A DNA stretch of 64,000 nt from Macrothele yani. Its lineage: Eukaryota; Arthropoda; Arachnida; Araneae; Macrothelidae. Location: assembly GCA_039090855.1 (NCBI GenBank), contig CM076997.1:160238709-160302708 (forward strand), in the 5' to 3' direction. Below the pieces are notes generated by a model. It was given only the letters and a program-made list of their open reading frames with translations. It ran no database searches and was not told the origin of the DNA. A program made the position numbers and the translations under genes. The first letter of the stretch is position 1, and each line of letters begins with the position of its first letter. Below, in pieces: positions 43,937-53,985 of the stretch.

Positions 43937-44435
43937 CGTGTATATAGCCCATTGAGTAGCTCACAGTGGTCATTAAAACCCCAAACAGACAACTGAGCCA
44001 GTGAGCTCACTGGATCTGAAAACGTGCGACTTTTGGATTTTGGAACTTCTAAAGAGCATTGTATATCGTGGTCACACAGCAAACTTTGTGTACCTGAAGG
44101 AAAGCATTGTACGCCATATCCACATAATTTCCAGTAAAGTATTTCTAATTGTGGTTGTCCCTACTAATTTGCGATTTGAGAAGTTGCAGAATATCGAGGG
44201 TAGCGAACATGCTGTTGTGTAACCACAAAATGTGATTTCTACAGTGTATTTTTTTATGCGTTTTTTTGTGTTTTTCTCTACTGTAATAAAGTGAGCACTG
44301 TGCCCCCTGGCGGCGAGATTTGTAAATAATTTTCTATTGTTTGTCAAATAAAATTACATTGCCTCAGAAATCCTCATATCAAATTTAAAGTCATTCCCAG
44401 TAATGGTTCCAGCTGCAGCGTCCATGGAAATGAGT

Positions 44436-44465
44436 GAGTGAGAGAGAGAGAGAGAGAGAGAGAGA
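44436..44465 (+). repeat. (GA)n microsatellite
   Basis: About 14 GA dinucleotides preceded by GAGTGAGTGA. Confidence 0.9.
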
Positions 44466-45249
44466 ATTACGGAATGTTAACTTTATTCCTTAATATGGAG
44501 TTATGCGTATTACCACCTGCTTTACCTTTTTTTGGCATGCTATCAGTATGTCTTAGTATCACATGTGTATCAAATTTATTCCGCCCCATGCTCAAAAGTT
44601 CCTTTAATTCCGTCAAATTAGCATGGTGTTGTTTTTCCTTCTTCAGGCCCTTTCTAACATGTCCCAAGTGTTTATATATTACATTGAAATCGGGAGAATT
44701 TGCAAACCAATTGAGGTGTGGAACGTCTCTCTCGGATGTGCTTCAAACCAATCCAGCGCAGTTCTAGCTCGACAGACCTGAGAGTTATCATCTTGAAACC
44801 AATGATCCACTATGCGCCCTTATTGTTTCCAAAATTGGACAAATGACAATAATGCATTAATTAAAAGTAGCACATAATCCATAGATTTCATTCGATTAGC
44901 CACCACAACGAATGGTTCAATTCCAGTACTTGAAATACATCCCTAAAACACGTCATATCCACCTACGGTTTGCACAGCTCTGTAGACAAATTCTGGGTTG
45001 AATGCCTCTGCAGCATTTTGCATGATGCTGGAGCAGCCATTATTAGAATAAAAGCAGAGTCTGGATTCCTCTAACCATCTTCTTCGTCGCCACTGTTCAA
45101 TGGTCAAGTGACATGCTGTTTTGACCAAGCAAGTCGATTTTTCTTCCAGACAGTTGTTAACTTCGGACGTATCCGGGCAACACGACTGAAAATGCCCAAG
45201 CCATGGTGTTCTCTCCGTAGCGTTCTTTTTGAGACTGGTTTACTGGGTC

Positions 45250-45429
45250 TATAACGAAGTAAATTTCTCCGTCATTTCTGTCCACGCCAGGATTCGAACC
45301 CAGATCCCCTCATTCCGGAATAAGTCACTCTACCAATTGAGCTACGCGGACGCTTTATTCTGATTCCTATCTGCCTTTATGTCGTGTGCGTCCTTCGGAC
45401 AGGTACGTCACATCTCCTGGTACGTTACA
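45250..45429 (-). repeat. TRIM 3' LTR
   Basis: 180 bp, differing from the 5' LTR at five positions (about 97 percent identical). It contains the tRNA-like unit at 45279-45351. The purine tract lies at 45430-45468. Confidence 0.9.
45279..45351 (-). other. tRNA-like sequence in TRIM 3' LTR
   Basis: Second copy, 73 nt, acceptor arms GTCCGCG/CGTGGAC, loop bases TTCCGGA where an anticodon CCG (Arg) would lie, and T arm CTGGG-TTCGAAT-CCTGG. It differs from the other copy at two or three positions, two of which keep pairing as G-U. Confidence 0.75.
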
Positions 45430-45576
45430 TCATCTCCCCCTTATTATTTTTTTTTTCTTTTTTTTCGAAGTGCTGGAGAAGGGATTCTCTTATTTTTCCT
45501 ATCTCGCGGTGTGGAAAAAACATCACACCAATGCGAGTTTTGAACTGTCGGGTCATCCGGATAGTTAGGGTGCCAT

Positions 45577-45756
45577 TATAACGAAGTAAATTTCTCCGTC
45601 ATTTCTGTCCACACCAGGATTCGAACCCGGATCCCCTCATTCCGGAATACGTCACTCTACCAATTGAGCTACGCGGACGTTTTATTCTGATTCCTATCTG
45701 CCTTTATGTCGTGTGCGTCCTTCGGACAGGTACGTCACATCTTCTGGTACGTTACA
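45577..45756 (-). repeat. TRIM 5' LTR
   Basis: 180 bp. It contains the tRNA-like unit at 45606-45678 and lies next to the putative primer site at 45557-45575. Ends are near-inverted (TGTAACG and CGTTATA). Confidence 0.9.
45606..45678 (-). other. tRNA-like sequence in TRIM 5' LTR
   Basis: 73 nt with canonical segment lengths. Acceptor arms GTCCGCG and CGTGGAC pair fully allowing one G-U (the last arm base here is T-variant), the D stem is GCTC/GAGT, and the T arm is CCGGG-TTCGAAT-CCTGG. A box TAGCTCAATTGGTAGAGTG and B box GGTTCGAATCC are intact. Only the anticodon stem pairs poorly; a shifted fold with a 6-nt loop is possible. Probably a Pol III promoter rather than a working tRNA. Confidence 0.75.
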
Positions 45757-46064
45757 GGTCCACCATTGTACTGTTGAAGTAATTATTGAGGGTTCTGGAA
45801 ACCTGCAACATTGCTAATCGTCCCAGACGCCTGAGATCCCGATTTGTTATCATAGAGCTTCTACCACAGTTTCTCCGCTTACAGTGATAACTTCCATACT
45901 TCTTCCACTGGAAATAGGCGCTATCGACTATTGATTGGGGCAGTCTAACAAACTTCGCCAGACATTCCAGAAAACGTCGCCATTCATGTTCTCGGCCTGA
46001 AACAATGGTCTCTTTCTGCTATTCAGTAACGTTACCTGTACGACCCATAGTTGTACTTGTAAAA

Positions 46065-47553
46065 GGAAATACAGAATGCTGCAGATGATTTAAACATACA
46101 CCTGAGACATCCCCAGTCATAATCCAGCAGTTTCACTCTCCATATTTATGCAACTCGTTATGTTTATCAACTTTATACCTATGAAAATGTTACAGTTAGC
46201 ATTCCGTAATTTTTTTGTCCGGTGTGTTTATATATCAAATAAGCAAACTCATTGGTACATTGAAATAAGCAGCGCGTTTAGAACAATATTAAATGTCTAT
46301 TTGAATTCCGATATGATTGAAAAAAGAATTCTCCAAAAAGGCAATATTTTGTACTCCTTTCGACTCTGAAACTAACATATATCACAAACGATATTGATGG
46401 TTACGGTTTTATACATATAATTTCAAGAAACTGGAGAGATATAAAATGTAGGTTGCTTATTTCATTTGCTTGTGTGCAGTTCGAAAGCAAATGAACATAC
46501 AAAATCTCTAGTTCAGCAAATGAATCCGAAATGCCTACTTAACAATTTTTCATCTTCCAACTGAAACTTTTGAACATTTTCCACGGTAATGAATAGTTTT
46601 TGTGTTCCCACAATATTTCACTTAGCTATTGCGTTCTGTCGAACGGAAAGCGTTTAAGTCTGGTGTTTGCATGAAAGTTTCACATTGACAATAAGATTCA
46701 GTTTGCATTCAAGATTTTTTTGCATGAACAAAACAATAATTTCTTTAATAATGAAGTGGAAAAATTCGGCCATGGCCATACATGCCTACAAAGTTTTCTG
46801 GTTTTGTTGCTATTAGTGTGTACGGAAAGCGAACTGATAGCACTTTTTTGCTTACCTTAACTTTGAAATACAATAGCTCTTGAAGAATCGCCAGAATCGA
46901 AAAACGATTTATTTCTGCGTGTGCTCGGAATAATTCTCTATAAACGGTGTAATTTTCATATTTTTGTGTTCAATACATTTTGCGCTGCTAGGGCGGAAAG
47001 CGCCAGTGTCACAAAATTTCTGAAACAGCTGCGGCAGTTACTTTTTTTTATATTAGAGAGATTTAAATCTAAGATTGTTTCTTTCTATTGTTAAAGAAAA
47101 TCGATTTGGATTGACAGTTTTGGGAACTTGGACTAAGCAATTCTTGGATTGTCCGAGAGAATATTGCTTTAGCGTTTTAAAGTTTTAGTGTTTATAAACG
47201 CAGTTAGAGGTCATGAATTTGAAAAAGTTAAAAATTTTGAAAACAGCTATTCTCACTTTTATAATTTTTAAGTTTGTAGAACTTCTGTTTTTAACAATTC
47301 CTAAAGAGATGATCAAATAGACAACACTTATAAGTCCTCCTCCTCATCAGGCTTCTTATGTCTGAAGTTTGAAATCAACTTTCTGAATAATCATCTATTT
47401 GTTTAGATTCATGTGAACTAATTTCCTACTGGATTTCAGGATATCAGATTATTTTTAAAAATAGCTTGCGCTTTCATAATTTTCATTTCATAATCTTCAT
47501 TTCATAAGTATGTGACTAAATTATTACAATATCCTTTCTTTCTTTATTAATTT
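46065..47553. other. No recognisable feature; very AT-rich
   Basis: No coding, tRNA-like or tandem-repeat signal seen. Confidence 0.35.
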
Positions 47554-47563
47554 CACAATTGCC

Positions 47564-47784
47564 TTTTTTTTTTTTGATTGGAGGTTTAACGACCACCGTG
47601 AGCAACTCAATGGGCTATAAGCAGTCGCCCGTCCCTAATTTTGGGTCACTGGTTCCAGGGAAGGGAGAGAGCCAGTGCCGTAAGACAAACACAACATCCA
47701 TGCCTGACCGGGATTCGAACCCGGACCCCTTACGGACGAATGATCAGAGGCCAACGCCTTAGACCACTGCGCCACCGGGGAGGC
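47564..47784 (-). mobile_element. tRNA-derived SINE, complete, 10-bp target duplication
   Basis: Reverse-strand full copy with a T12-13 tract (A-tail), GATTGGAGGTTTAACGACCA, body, B box GGATTCGAACCCGG and the A-box end GCGCCACCGGGG. CACAATTGCC at 47554-47563 and 47785-47794 is a perfect duplication. Confidence 0.95.
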
Positions 47785-47794
47785 CACAATTGCC

Positions 47795-49540
47795 TTTACA
47801 TTCCTGGTTGTTCGAAAATACGTGAATTTGAAATTTCTTCAGTTGACTTGTTTGGTTGAATTCTTCTTAATATCGACATCTCAAATGATTTCAGGTAATT
47901 TATGCAGCGCATTTTCGATTAAGGGCCCATATTTCCTAAACATATAGGGGCTAGTTTAAGATATAACATCAGCGTATACAAAATTTAAATTCAAGCCGTA
48001 TCTTAAAAGTGGAAGAATTAATTTTCATTTTATGAAATCTTATTTAACAGTTCCAACAGTTCCAGATTATTTTCATGAATTAGGCTTTGATTATATACTC
48101 GAAATAGATATGTAATTTGACTAAATGAAGTATTTTTTCCTTTAAGAAAAAAGTTTTAATCGACATTTTTTATTACTTTTTAAAATTCTTAAAATATTTG
48201 TTGAACTCTCTTTCACTTTTAATCCCACTTTTTCACTCAACTTTGATTACTGTGACTAAATTTCCTAGATCTTACTTCATTGAACGCAGACTGAATAGTA
48301 TCGCCTTCAGATCTTGTACTATTAACAGTACATCGGTTATAAGTAGCAGAATCATATCTACAGAAACGTAAAACAGTGAAGTATGGTAAAATAATGAGCA
48401 ATTTTAAAACTTCCAAATCTACAAAGAATACTTCATTTAAGACTCTTGTTAAAAGAAATGGAAAGGAATATTTTTTGTATTCAAATATCATTTAATCGCT
48501 CGAGTTTCACTATTTAAGCTAAAAAGCTCAGTAGTTCTTCTTAAGTTAGTTCAGATAAATTTAAAATTCCGTCGCATACATCAGCGACTAACTGCATACC
48601 ACTTGCAATTTTTTATTACTTTACTTAAAAGTAAAATAACTTTCGGAACTTTCTCAGCCTATTACGTAAAAAGAAAAAAAAGGAACTAATTTGTTCTGCC
48701 GTTCACGCCATTCATCTAACCTCCCAGTGACGTAGCAATTTTCCGAACACTCTTGTCGTTAGCTGACGGCGGCGGGAACCAGGAATTGAGCGCAGAGAGC
48801 AGTTATGCTTGAAGGAACTAATTTTTTCTTAGCGCGGATATAAGAGAAAAAAATATATTGAAGTCTTAATATTAGCTCCAGCGATGACTGAAACGCAGAC
48901 ATTTATCACAGACGCAGTGCTGAAAATCACAAGTTGAGGTGAAGGACAAGAACCTGGGATTTAAGGCTAAGAAGTGGTAGTTTCTCTTTTAGATGTGCAA
49001 TATTTTGTATAATTATGCATGTCTCTCGGAGTGTGTAGCTTTTTCATCCGAACATGAAACCATAAACTACGGTAAATTTCACTCTCCTATAATTTATTTT
49101 TCAAAACGAGTCAAAAAAGAAGAGCGCATTGAAGCACGGGAAAGGAATTTCCTTCAAGATCTGTTACGTAAACAAACTTTTCTTTAAATGGAATGCTGGA
49201 AATGCTACACGGGCTTTTATGAAGAAAAATTTCGAAAACGTGGACAAAAAAAAGTTTTATTATATACAAAATCCGCCTTATTATTTTTTTGACGTTTAAA
49301 AGACAGACAGAAACTCTCTGTTACCTGTGAAGTTGTTATGAAATGTTTGCAATCTTCCCGGAAGAGTACGATTCCGTAATATTAGCAAGTATTGCCCTGA
49401 AAATTCTTAGTATAGAATTTCTCTATAGATTATCAGGAATCCTACAAGAGCAGAATTACTAGATATTCACAGTGGAATACTTAAGTAATGAGACTGAATT
49501 GTTTTTAAAAATGAATAAGCAAGTAAACTTACGTGAATAT
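47795..49540. other. No recognisable feature; AT-rich
   Basis: Only short open frames without known motifs. Confidence 0.35.
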
Positions 49541-49544
49541 ATTT

Positions 49545-50345
49545 TATTATAGGTACATTCGTTCTGCGTGAATACAAGAAGTGGCACGATCAGCTAACGG
49601 AAGGAAGGACTTGAAGAGGTCATCTTTTGGTATGGAGGAAAGAACCGATGCTAAAGATCTTTGTATGTCTTCAATGTCTTGTAAAACTTTTCCTTTTTTA
49701 AAAAAATCACTTCTTGTATTAACGCAGGAGGAATGTACTTCGAATAAAATATATTCACGTAAGTTTTCTTGCTTTTCCATTTTTTTAAATTCAGTCCCAT
49801 TACTTAACTGCCGCACTTTTGAAAACAAATTCCTTTTGTGTCTTCAATGTCTTGAAAAACTTTTCCTTTTAAAGGCAGCTTTAATTTAGGGAATATAAAG
49901 TAGTCACACGGTAACAAATCTAAAGAATAGGAGTGATGATTGAGTACACACACTTGTTTTTGTGCCAGAAATTGCTGTATACTGACTGCGATGAGTGCGG
50001 GAGCGTTATGGTGAAAAACTAACCATTGCCCGTTTGTGTACTCAGGCATGACACGAACAATTCTGTTCCATAATCATTCCGCAATCGTTCCTACATGGAT
50101 ATGTAGGCATTACCAGTGAGAAGTTGCACCTTCAGGAATAAACTCGCGAAGCAGAATTCCCTTGCTGCCGTAAAAGAACACACGCGTTGTCTTGATTTTG
50201 AACGTCAGTAACCTGATCTTCTTTTCCTTGAGTGACTGTGGTGATTTCCACGGAGCTCTCTGACGCTTCATTTCAGGACTATAACGAAAACACCATGTTT
50301 CTTTATCTGCCTTAATTCTTTAGAGAATTTTTTTGCTTTTGTATT
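49545..50345 (-). mobile_element. mariner transposase relic with internal duplication
   Basis: Reverse reading: ETWCFRYSPEMKRQRAPWKS (about 50310; the Asp of GDETW lies at the edge), LTFKIKTTRVFFYGSKGILL, REFIPEGAT, VFHHNAPALIAVSIQQFLA (Asp of HHDNAPAH is Asn or lost) and NHHSYSLDLLPCDYFIFPKL (family: PPYSPDLAPCDFFLFP). K.FQDIEDTKGICFQK then appears again as KVLQDIEDIQRSLASVLSSI (about 49690), so the C-terminal segment is duplicated in part. It lacks the N-terminal DNA-binding region. Confidence 0.8.
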
Positions 50346-50359
50346 GTAATTTTGTATTG

Positions 50360-51530
50360 TTTTAAGTTTTGTGTTGTTTTTGCAGTCTCCAGTGCACCTG
50401 GAGACCGAACGGTGGCTCAGGTGAAGTTAACAGAGCAGTATATATACAACCCGACGACCGGCTTTCGGTTAGTAGAGTGTTCGGAGTCAGAATGGGCAAA
50501 GCTGCTGATTTATCCGAGTTTGATAAAGGACAAATTGTGATGGCACGGCACCTGGGAACTACGATCTCGGAAACCGCGCGGCTTGTGTGTTGTTCACGTG
50601 ACGCTGTAGTGAGTACGTATCAAATATGGTGCACACATCACTGGACGACGAACCGTTGTCCAGTGATGTGTCGTCTGCAGCTCATTAATACCAGAGGGGA
50701 GCGGAGACTGTCGCGCATTGTTCACAGCGACCGCAAAGCCACAGTGCGACAAATCACACGCATCTACATCAGTGGTGATCAGGGCAATATGTGTCACAGC
50801 ACACAGTTCATCGCAGCCTTCTGCATGTTGGCCTGCGTAGCCGAAGACCCAGCGGGGTCCACATGCTCTCTGCACGTCATCGTCAACAATGCGTGAAATG
50901 GGGCCAAAACCATCGAGATTGAATCGTGGATGATTGTAAGAAAGTGGCTTGGTCTGACGAATCAAGATTCCTGTGTATCACGTAGACGGCCGAGCGCGGA
51001 TATGGAATATACCAACGGAGGCTGGATGGACTGTTGGGCGGAAACGGGTCGGCGGCAGCGGTGTTATGCTCTGGGCGATCTTTTCTTAAGACACTTTAGG
51101 CCCCGTTACTCTAATAGCACAATCCCCGACAGCTGCCAGGTATCTAAACATCGTTACGGACCAAGTACACCCATTCATGGCTACTGTATTCCCAGCTGGT
51201 GATGGCCTTTACCAACAGTGTAATACCCCATGCAAAACTACCACAATCGTCAAGGAGTGGTTCGAGGAACATGTTGGCGAATTTCTGTTAATACACGGGC
51301 CTCCAAATTCACCTGACGTGAACCCAACTGAACATTTGTGGTTCGACTTGGAAAAGTGGGTTCGGTTCGCTACCACCCCGAAATGTACGGGAACTGGAGG
51401 ACCTTCTGTTAGCATTATGGTACCAGATACACCAGGATACCTATCGCCACCACATCACCGAGTGGCCGTTGTTTTGCGGTCAAAAGGGGCTTTACAGCTT
51501 ATTAGGTAGGTGATCAGAATGTAATGGCTC
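50360..51530 (+). mobile_element. Tc1-like transposon relic
   Basis: [20 protein letters not shown] at 50492 with [20 protein letters not shown] (helix-turn-helix), [35 protein letters not shown] where the WSDESRF region has shifted frame, VFPAGDGLYQQCNTPCK (second Asp of QQDNAPCH is Cys), VKEWFEEHVGEFLL and PPNSPDVNPTEHLWFDLEKW (Glu kept). The protein order is complete but catalytically dead. GTAATGGCTCGTCGGTGTAA at 51520 is near the right end; inverted ends are not resolved. Confidence 0.8.
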
Positions 51531-51534
51531 GTCG

Positions 51535-53055
51535 GTGTAAATTTATTAAATGAAGAAAACTTGTGTAATTTCATGAAGATCAAACAACAGTGTGTGCAAA
51601 TGGAATCAATAGTTTTGTAGTGTGAGAAGAATAGTTAAAACAAATATCGCACATTCAAAGCGCAAGGTTTCGAGGTCGTCTGTTCTATTTTGCCCGAGTT
51701 TTTATTTCTTTGGGTGTTTGTAGTACTTCTTTTTCTCTCCAACTTAATAATATCATCCGGCTAGGTCTCTAGGACTTGTTCGTCCAAAAATGTGGCGAAG
51801 GTTGTTAAATGGCTTTGTTAGTACCTTCACTGATCTGTTGCTGTACAATGTGAAAAAGTTTCTGAAATTCACGGACCACTTTCCGCCATTCCTTTCGAGA
51901 ATTAACGAAACAATATTTCTGATACAACCTTTTCCTTAAAATGACGAAAAGAAACCTGAATTTCGCGAATTTTTCGTACCACGGGGAAAAATCTGAATTT
52001 TCAGAAACCTTTCCGCAATGTTTTCTCATATTGACGATAAATTGCCATTTTTAAGATGTGTTAACGGAAAATTCTGAATTTCCAGAAAACTTTCCTCAAC
52101 TCCCAGGAAACGCCCGGGTGTGCTAACCACTACACCACCCAGAACGACCAAGTTTCCAGTTTTTGATCAATTTGAATATAACCATCACAGTAATCGCTAG
52201 TCGAAGCAACCGGCATTCATGTTTAGCTAATCTGGAGGTTAAGAATCTTATCCCGTGTTTTCCCGGAGAAGCAGACAAATCATGAAAGAAATACGGGATG
52301 AAGGACGATGCAAATTTTCAAGTTTTCGGATATTATCTGACTTACCATCCTTGTCACATTTACGCCAAAAATCGGATTGTCATCTTCAAAATTTGTATTA
52401 TATGGCGTAATACCGAATTTCTTTCATCTTAATATTGTTATACGTACTGAACTAGAAAAACTTATGTGATTTTCTCTGAAATCATTTGTCAGATCCGAGG
52501 TGGCACTTTGTAAATTTCGACTCGTGCTTCAATGCTTCCTCTACTTAATATTATCGAGAGCAGCGCTTCTCCGTAATTTCTTGTCTAACGTCACAGGTAT
52601 TTGGAATGGATAATGATACAACAATCCATCTCTATCGAAGAACTGTTCATTAACTTTAGAAATGACTTAAGGTCGAACCCCGATAACGCCAGGCAAAATT
52701 GGTCTTAATTTAGGATATTTCAACTACTTTTCAAATAGCTCTTCCTGCAAAATGGCAGAAGTTACAACCACTGCATCTCGAACTACAGCTATACATCAGC
52801 TGAATCAATATAACCTTTGGAGTTGCTTTCATTTGACAGAGAACTAACATTCGGAGATAAACAATTAACAATGGCGTTTGGCTTCCCGGCCACGTATTTA
52901 AGAGCAAAATTGTACTATTGAAATTATATCTAGCACTCGTTTAACCCATTATTAGTACCATTCTTAGGAGATAAGTGATGGGTTTATGATCTGTGCGTAC
53001 GGCACATTTAGTTCTTAGTAAATAACTTGAAATGATTAATCACCCTGTTGATTCT
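51535..53055. other. No recognised gene; possible second tRNA-type SINE
   Basis: At 52110-52152 the reverse strand reads TGGGTGGTGTAGTGGTTAGC, a good A box of a different tRNA type, but no B box follows. The adjoining 300 bp (51800-52110) is rich in GGAAAATTC/GAATTTTCC-type motifs. The rest is unidentified. Confidence 0.35.
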
Positions 53056-53335
53056 TAGTGCATCTCTTTGTACAGGGTGCCTAGGAAAGTCCTTAAGCAT
53101 CCCAATAACTTTGTAAGGAAAGGTCCCTGAGTGTACATGTTAGGTCTGTCTATAGTAAAGTGATCCTGCCAATCGAATAGCAGTGATTGCAGCGACCCTA
53201 GCAGAAAATTGAATAAGTTAGGATAACGAACTGGGAAGCATAGCGAGATAGCTGAAAATGGCCAATCACAAAGGTGCAAAGCATTGTCTGATGAGTATGA
53301 ATCGACAACACAGCTTTTCTCCACTTGTTCACGTT
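53056..53335. other. Possible transposon end, otherwise unknown
   Basis: TTTGTACAGGGTGCCTAGGA near 53068 resembles the CAGGGTG.. ends of the DUF4817-like elements in this window, but no coding match follows. Confidence 0.3.
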
Positions 53336-53447
53336 CTGTGTTCTATTTCACTACCAATGTCCTGTGTCCTATTTCACTACCAATGTCCTGTGTTCTATTT
53401 CACTACCAATGACCTGTGTTCTATTTCACTACCAATGTTCTGTGTCG
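53336..53447 (+). repeat. 26-bp tandem repeat, four copies
   Basis: CTGTGTTCTATTTCACTACC plus AATGTC, starting at 53336, 53362, 53388 and 53414, with one or two changes per unit. A partial CTGTGTCG ends it. Confidence 0.95.
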
Positions 53448-53534
53448 CTACATTATTTCCGACAGTTGGCTCAGATTTCATGTCCCCACTACCTTATATT
53501 CAGGTTTAAGTAAGTCATTAAACCCCCAAGCTAG

Positions 53535-53750
53535 CTGCCCCGGTGGCGCAGAGGTCTAAACGATGGCTTCTGATTGTACGAAATGGGTCCGGGTTCGAAT
53601 CCCGGATAGGCATGGATGTTGTGTTTCTCTTAGGGTGCTGGTTCTCTCCTTTCTCTGGAGCCAGTAACTCTAAATTAGGGACGGAAACTGCTTATAGGCC
53701 ACTGAGTTGCTCACAGTGGTCGTTAAACCTCCATCAGAAAAAAAATGTTC
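53535..53750 (+). mobile_element. tRNA-derived SINE
   Basis: CCCCGGTGGCGCAGAGGTCT, GGTTCGAATCCCGG, body CTGGTTCTCTCCTTTCTCTG, end GGTCGTTAAACCTCCATCAG and a short A-tail (A8-9). Target duplication not seen. Confidence 0.9.
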
Positions 53751-53831
53751 ATGTTTTCGATATCAATCCATCATGGGTCTGTCCATGTAGGGTCCCTACC
53801 GGAACGTCCCCTCATATTTATTTATGACAAT

Positions 53832-53985
53832 ATGCCATCCCGTTAGTCGATTCATCAGAGACCCGAGGTTCAAGTCCTGGATGAGATGTGAATGATTCGC
53901 TCTGCTAACGGCATTGGTTCTGTGCCTTCCCTGGAATCAGTGGCCCTACATTCACGATGGGCAAATCTTTATATATTGGGTTGAT
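53832..53985 (+). mobile_element. tRNA-derived SINE, 5' truncated and diverged
   Basis: B-box remnant GAGGTTCAAGTCCTGG, then TAACGGCATTGGTTCTGTGC, CCTGGAATCAGTGGCCC and GATGGGCAAATC, following the family's body. It ends at the adjacent mariner's terminal repeat. Confidence 0.7.

Larger units (their letters stand above)
42438..43995 (+). mobile_element. tRNA-derived SINE split by a Tc1-like element
   Basis: The head (42441-42567) has GTGTCGCAGTGGTCTAAGC and GAGTTCGACTCCCGG. The end ATAGCCCATTGAGTAGCTCA through GTGGTCATTAAAACCCC is at 43945-43983. Imperfect flanks GGGCCAG and GAGCCAG may be the target duplication. Confidence 0.8.
42150..44230 (+). mobile_element. Mariner-superfamily transposase relic split by a SINE
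   Basis: The 5' part (to about 42437) gives FFRGIRYFVNGQLYPSLL, TIFLQDGAHPHFASPVKRL (catalytic QDGA.PH) and HFTKERIISRKFP. The 3' part (43998-44222) gives SLDLKTCDFWILELLKS (SPDL..CDFWLWG motif), IVYRGHTANFVYLKESIVRH and LRFEKLQNIEG. The two parts join when 42438-43995 is removed. The N-terminal half is missing or unrecognised. Confidence 0.75.
45250..45756 (-). mobile_element. Miniature LTR retrotransposon (TRIM) with tRNA-like LTRs
   Basis: Complete 507-bp element: two direct LTRs of 180 bp (five differences) around 147 bp of internal sequence, flanked by GGTC at 45246-45249 and 45757-45760. On its own strand each LTR starts TGTAACGTACC and ends CTTCGTTATA. One base after the 5' LTR is TGGCACCCTAACTATCCGG, in the position of a primer binding site (TGG complements a tRNA CCA end). 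Directly before the 3' LTR is a long A/G tract ending AATAAGGGGGAGATGA (polypurine tract). There is no ORF. Sizes and layout match terminal-repeat retrotransposons in miniature. Each LTR carries a 73-nt tRNA-like unit. Mobilisation must depend on another element, possibly one related to 58601-59689. Confidence 0.9.
44467..46060 (-). mobile_element. Tc1-like transposon relic interrupted by a miniature LTR element
   Basis: Reverse-strand start GGTCGTACAGGTAACGTTAC at about 46047 reads MGRTGNVTE. Linker blocks ..SRTLNNYFNSTMVD (about 45770) and, beyond the insertion, SQKERYGENT. Then WLEESRLCFYSNNGCS (about 45070; the Asp of SDESR is not kept), DDNSQVCRARTALDWFEAH (about 44790) and NTWDMLERA (about 44660), where the Glu of IENIWD is gone. 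The 4-bp GGTC duplication around 45250-45756 shows the insertion was into this element. Confidence 0.75.

Noticed and set aside
45250..45756. Two independent tRNA SINE insertions
   Set aside because: Both copies are exactly 180 bp, share sequence well upstream and downstream of the tRNA-like part, have retroelement-type ends, and a single 4-bp duplication flanks the pair; neither has an A-tail.
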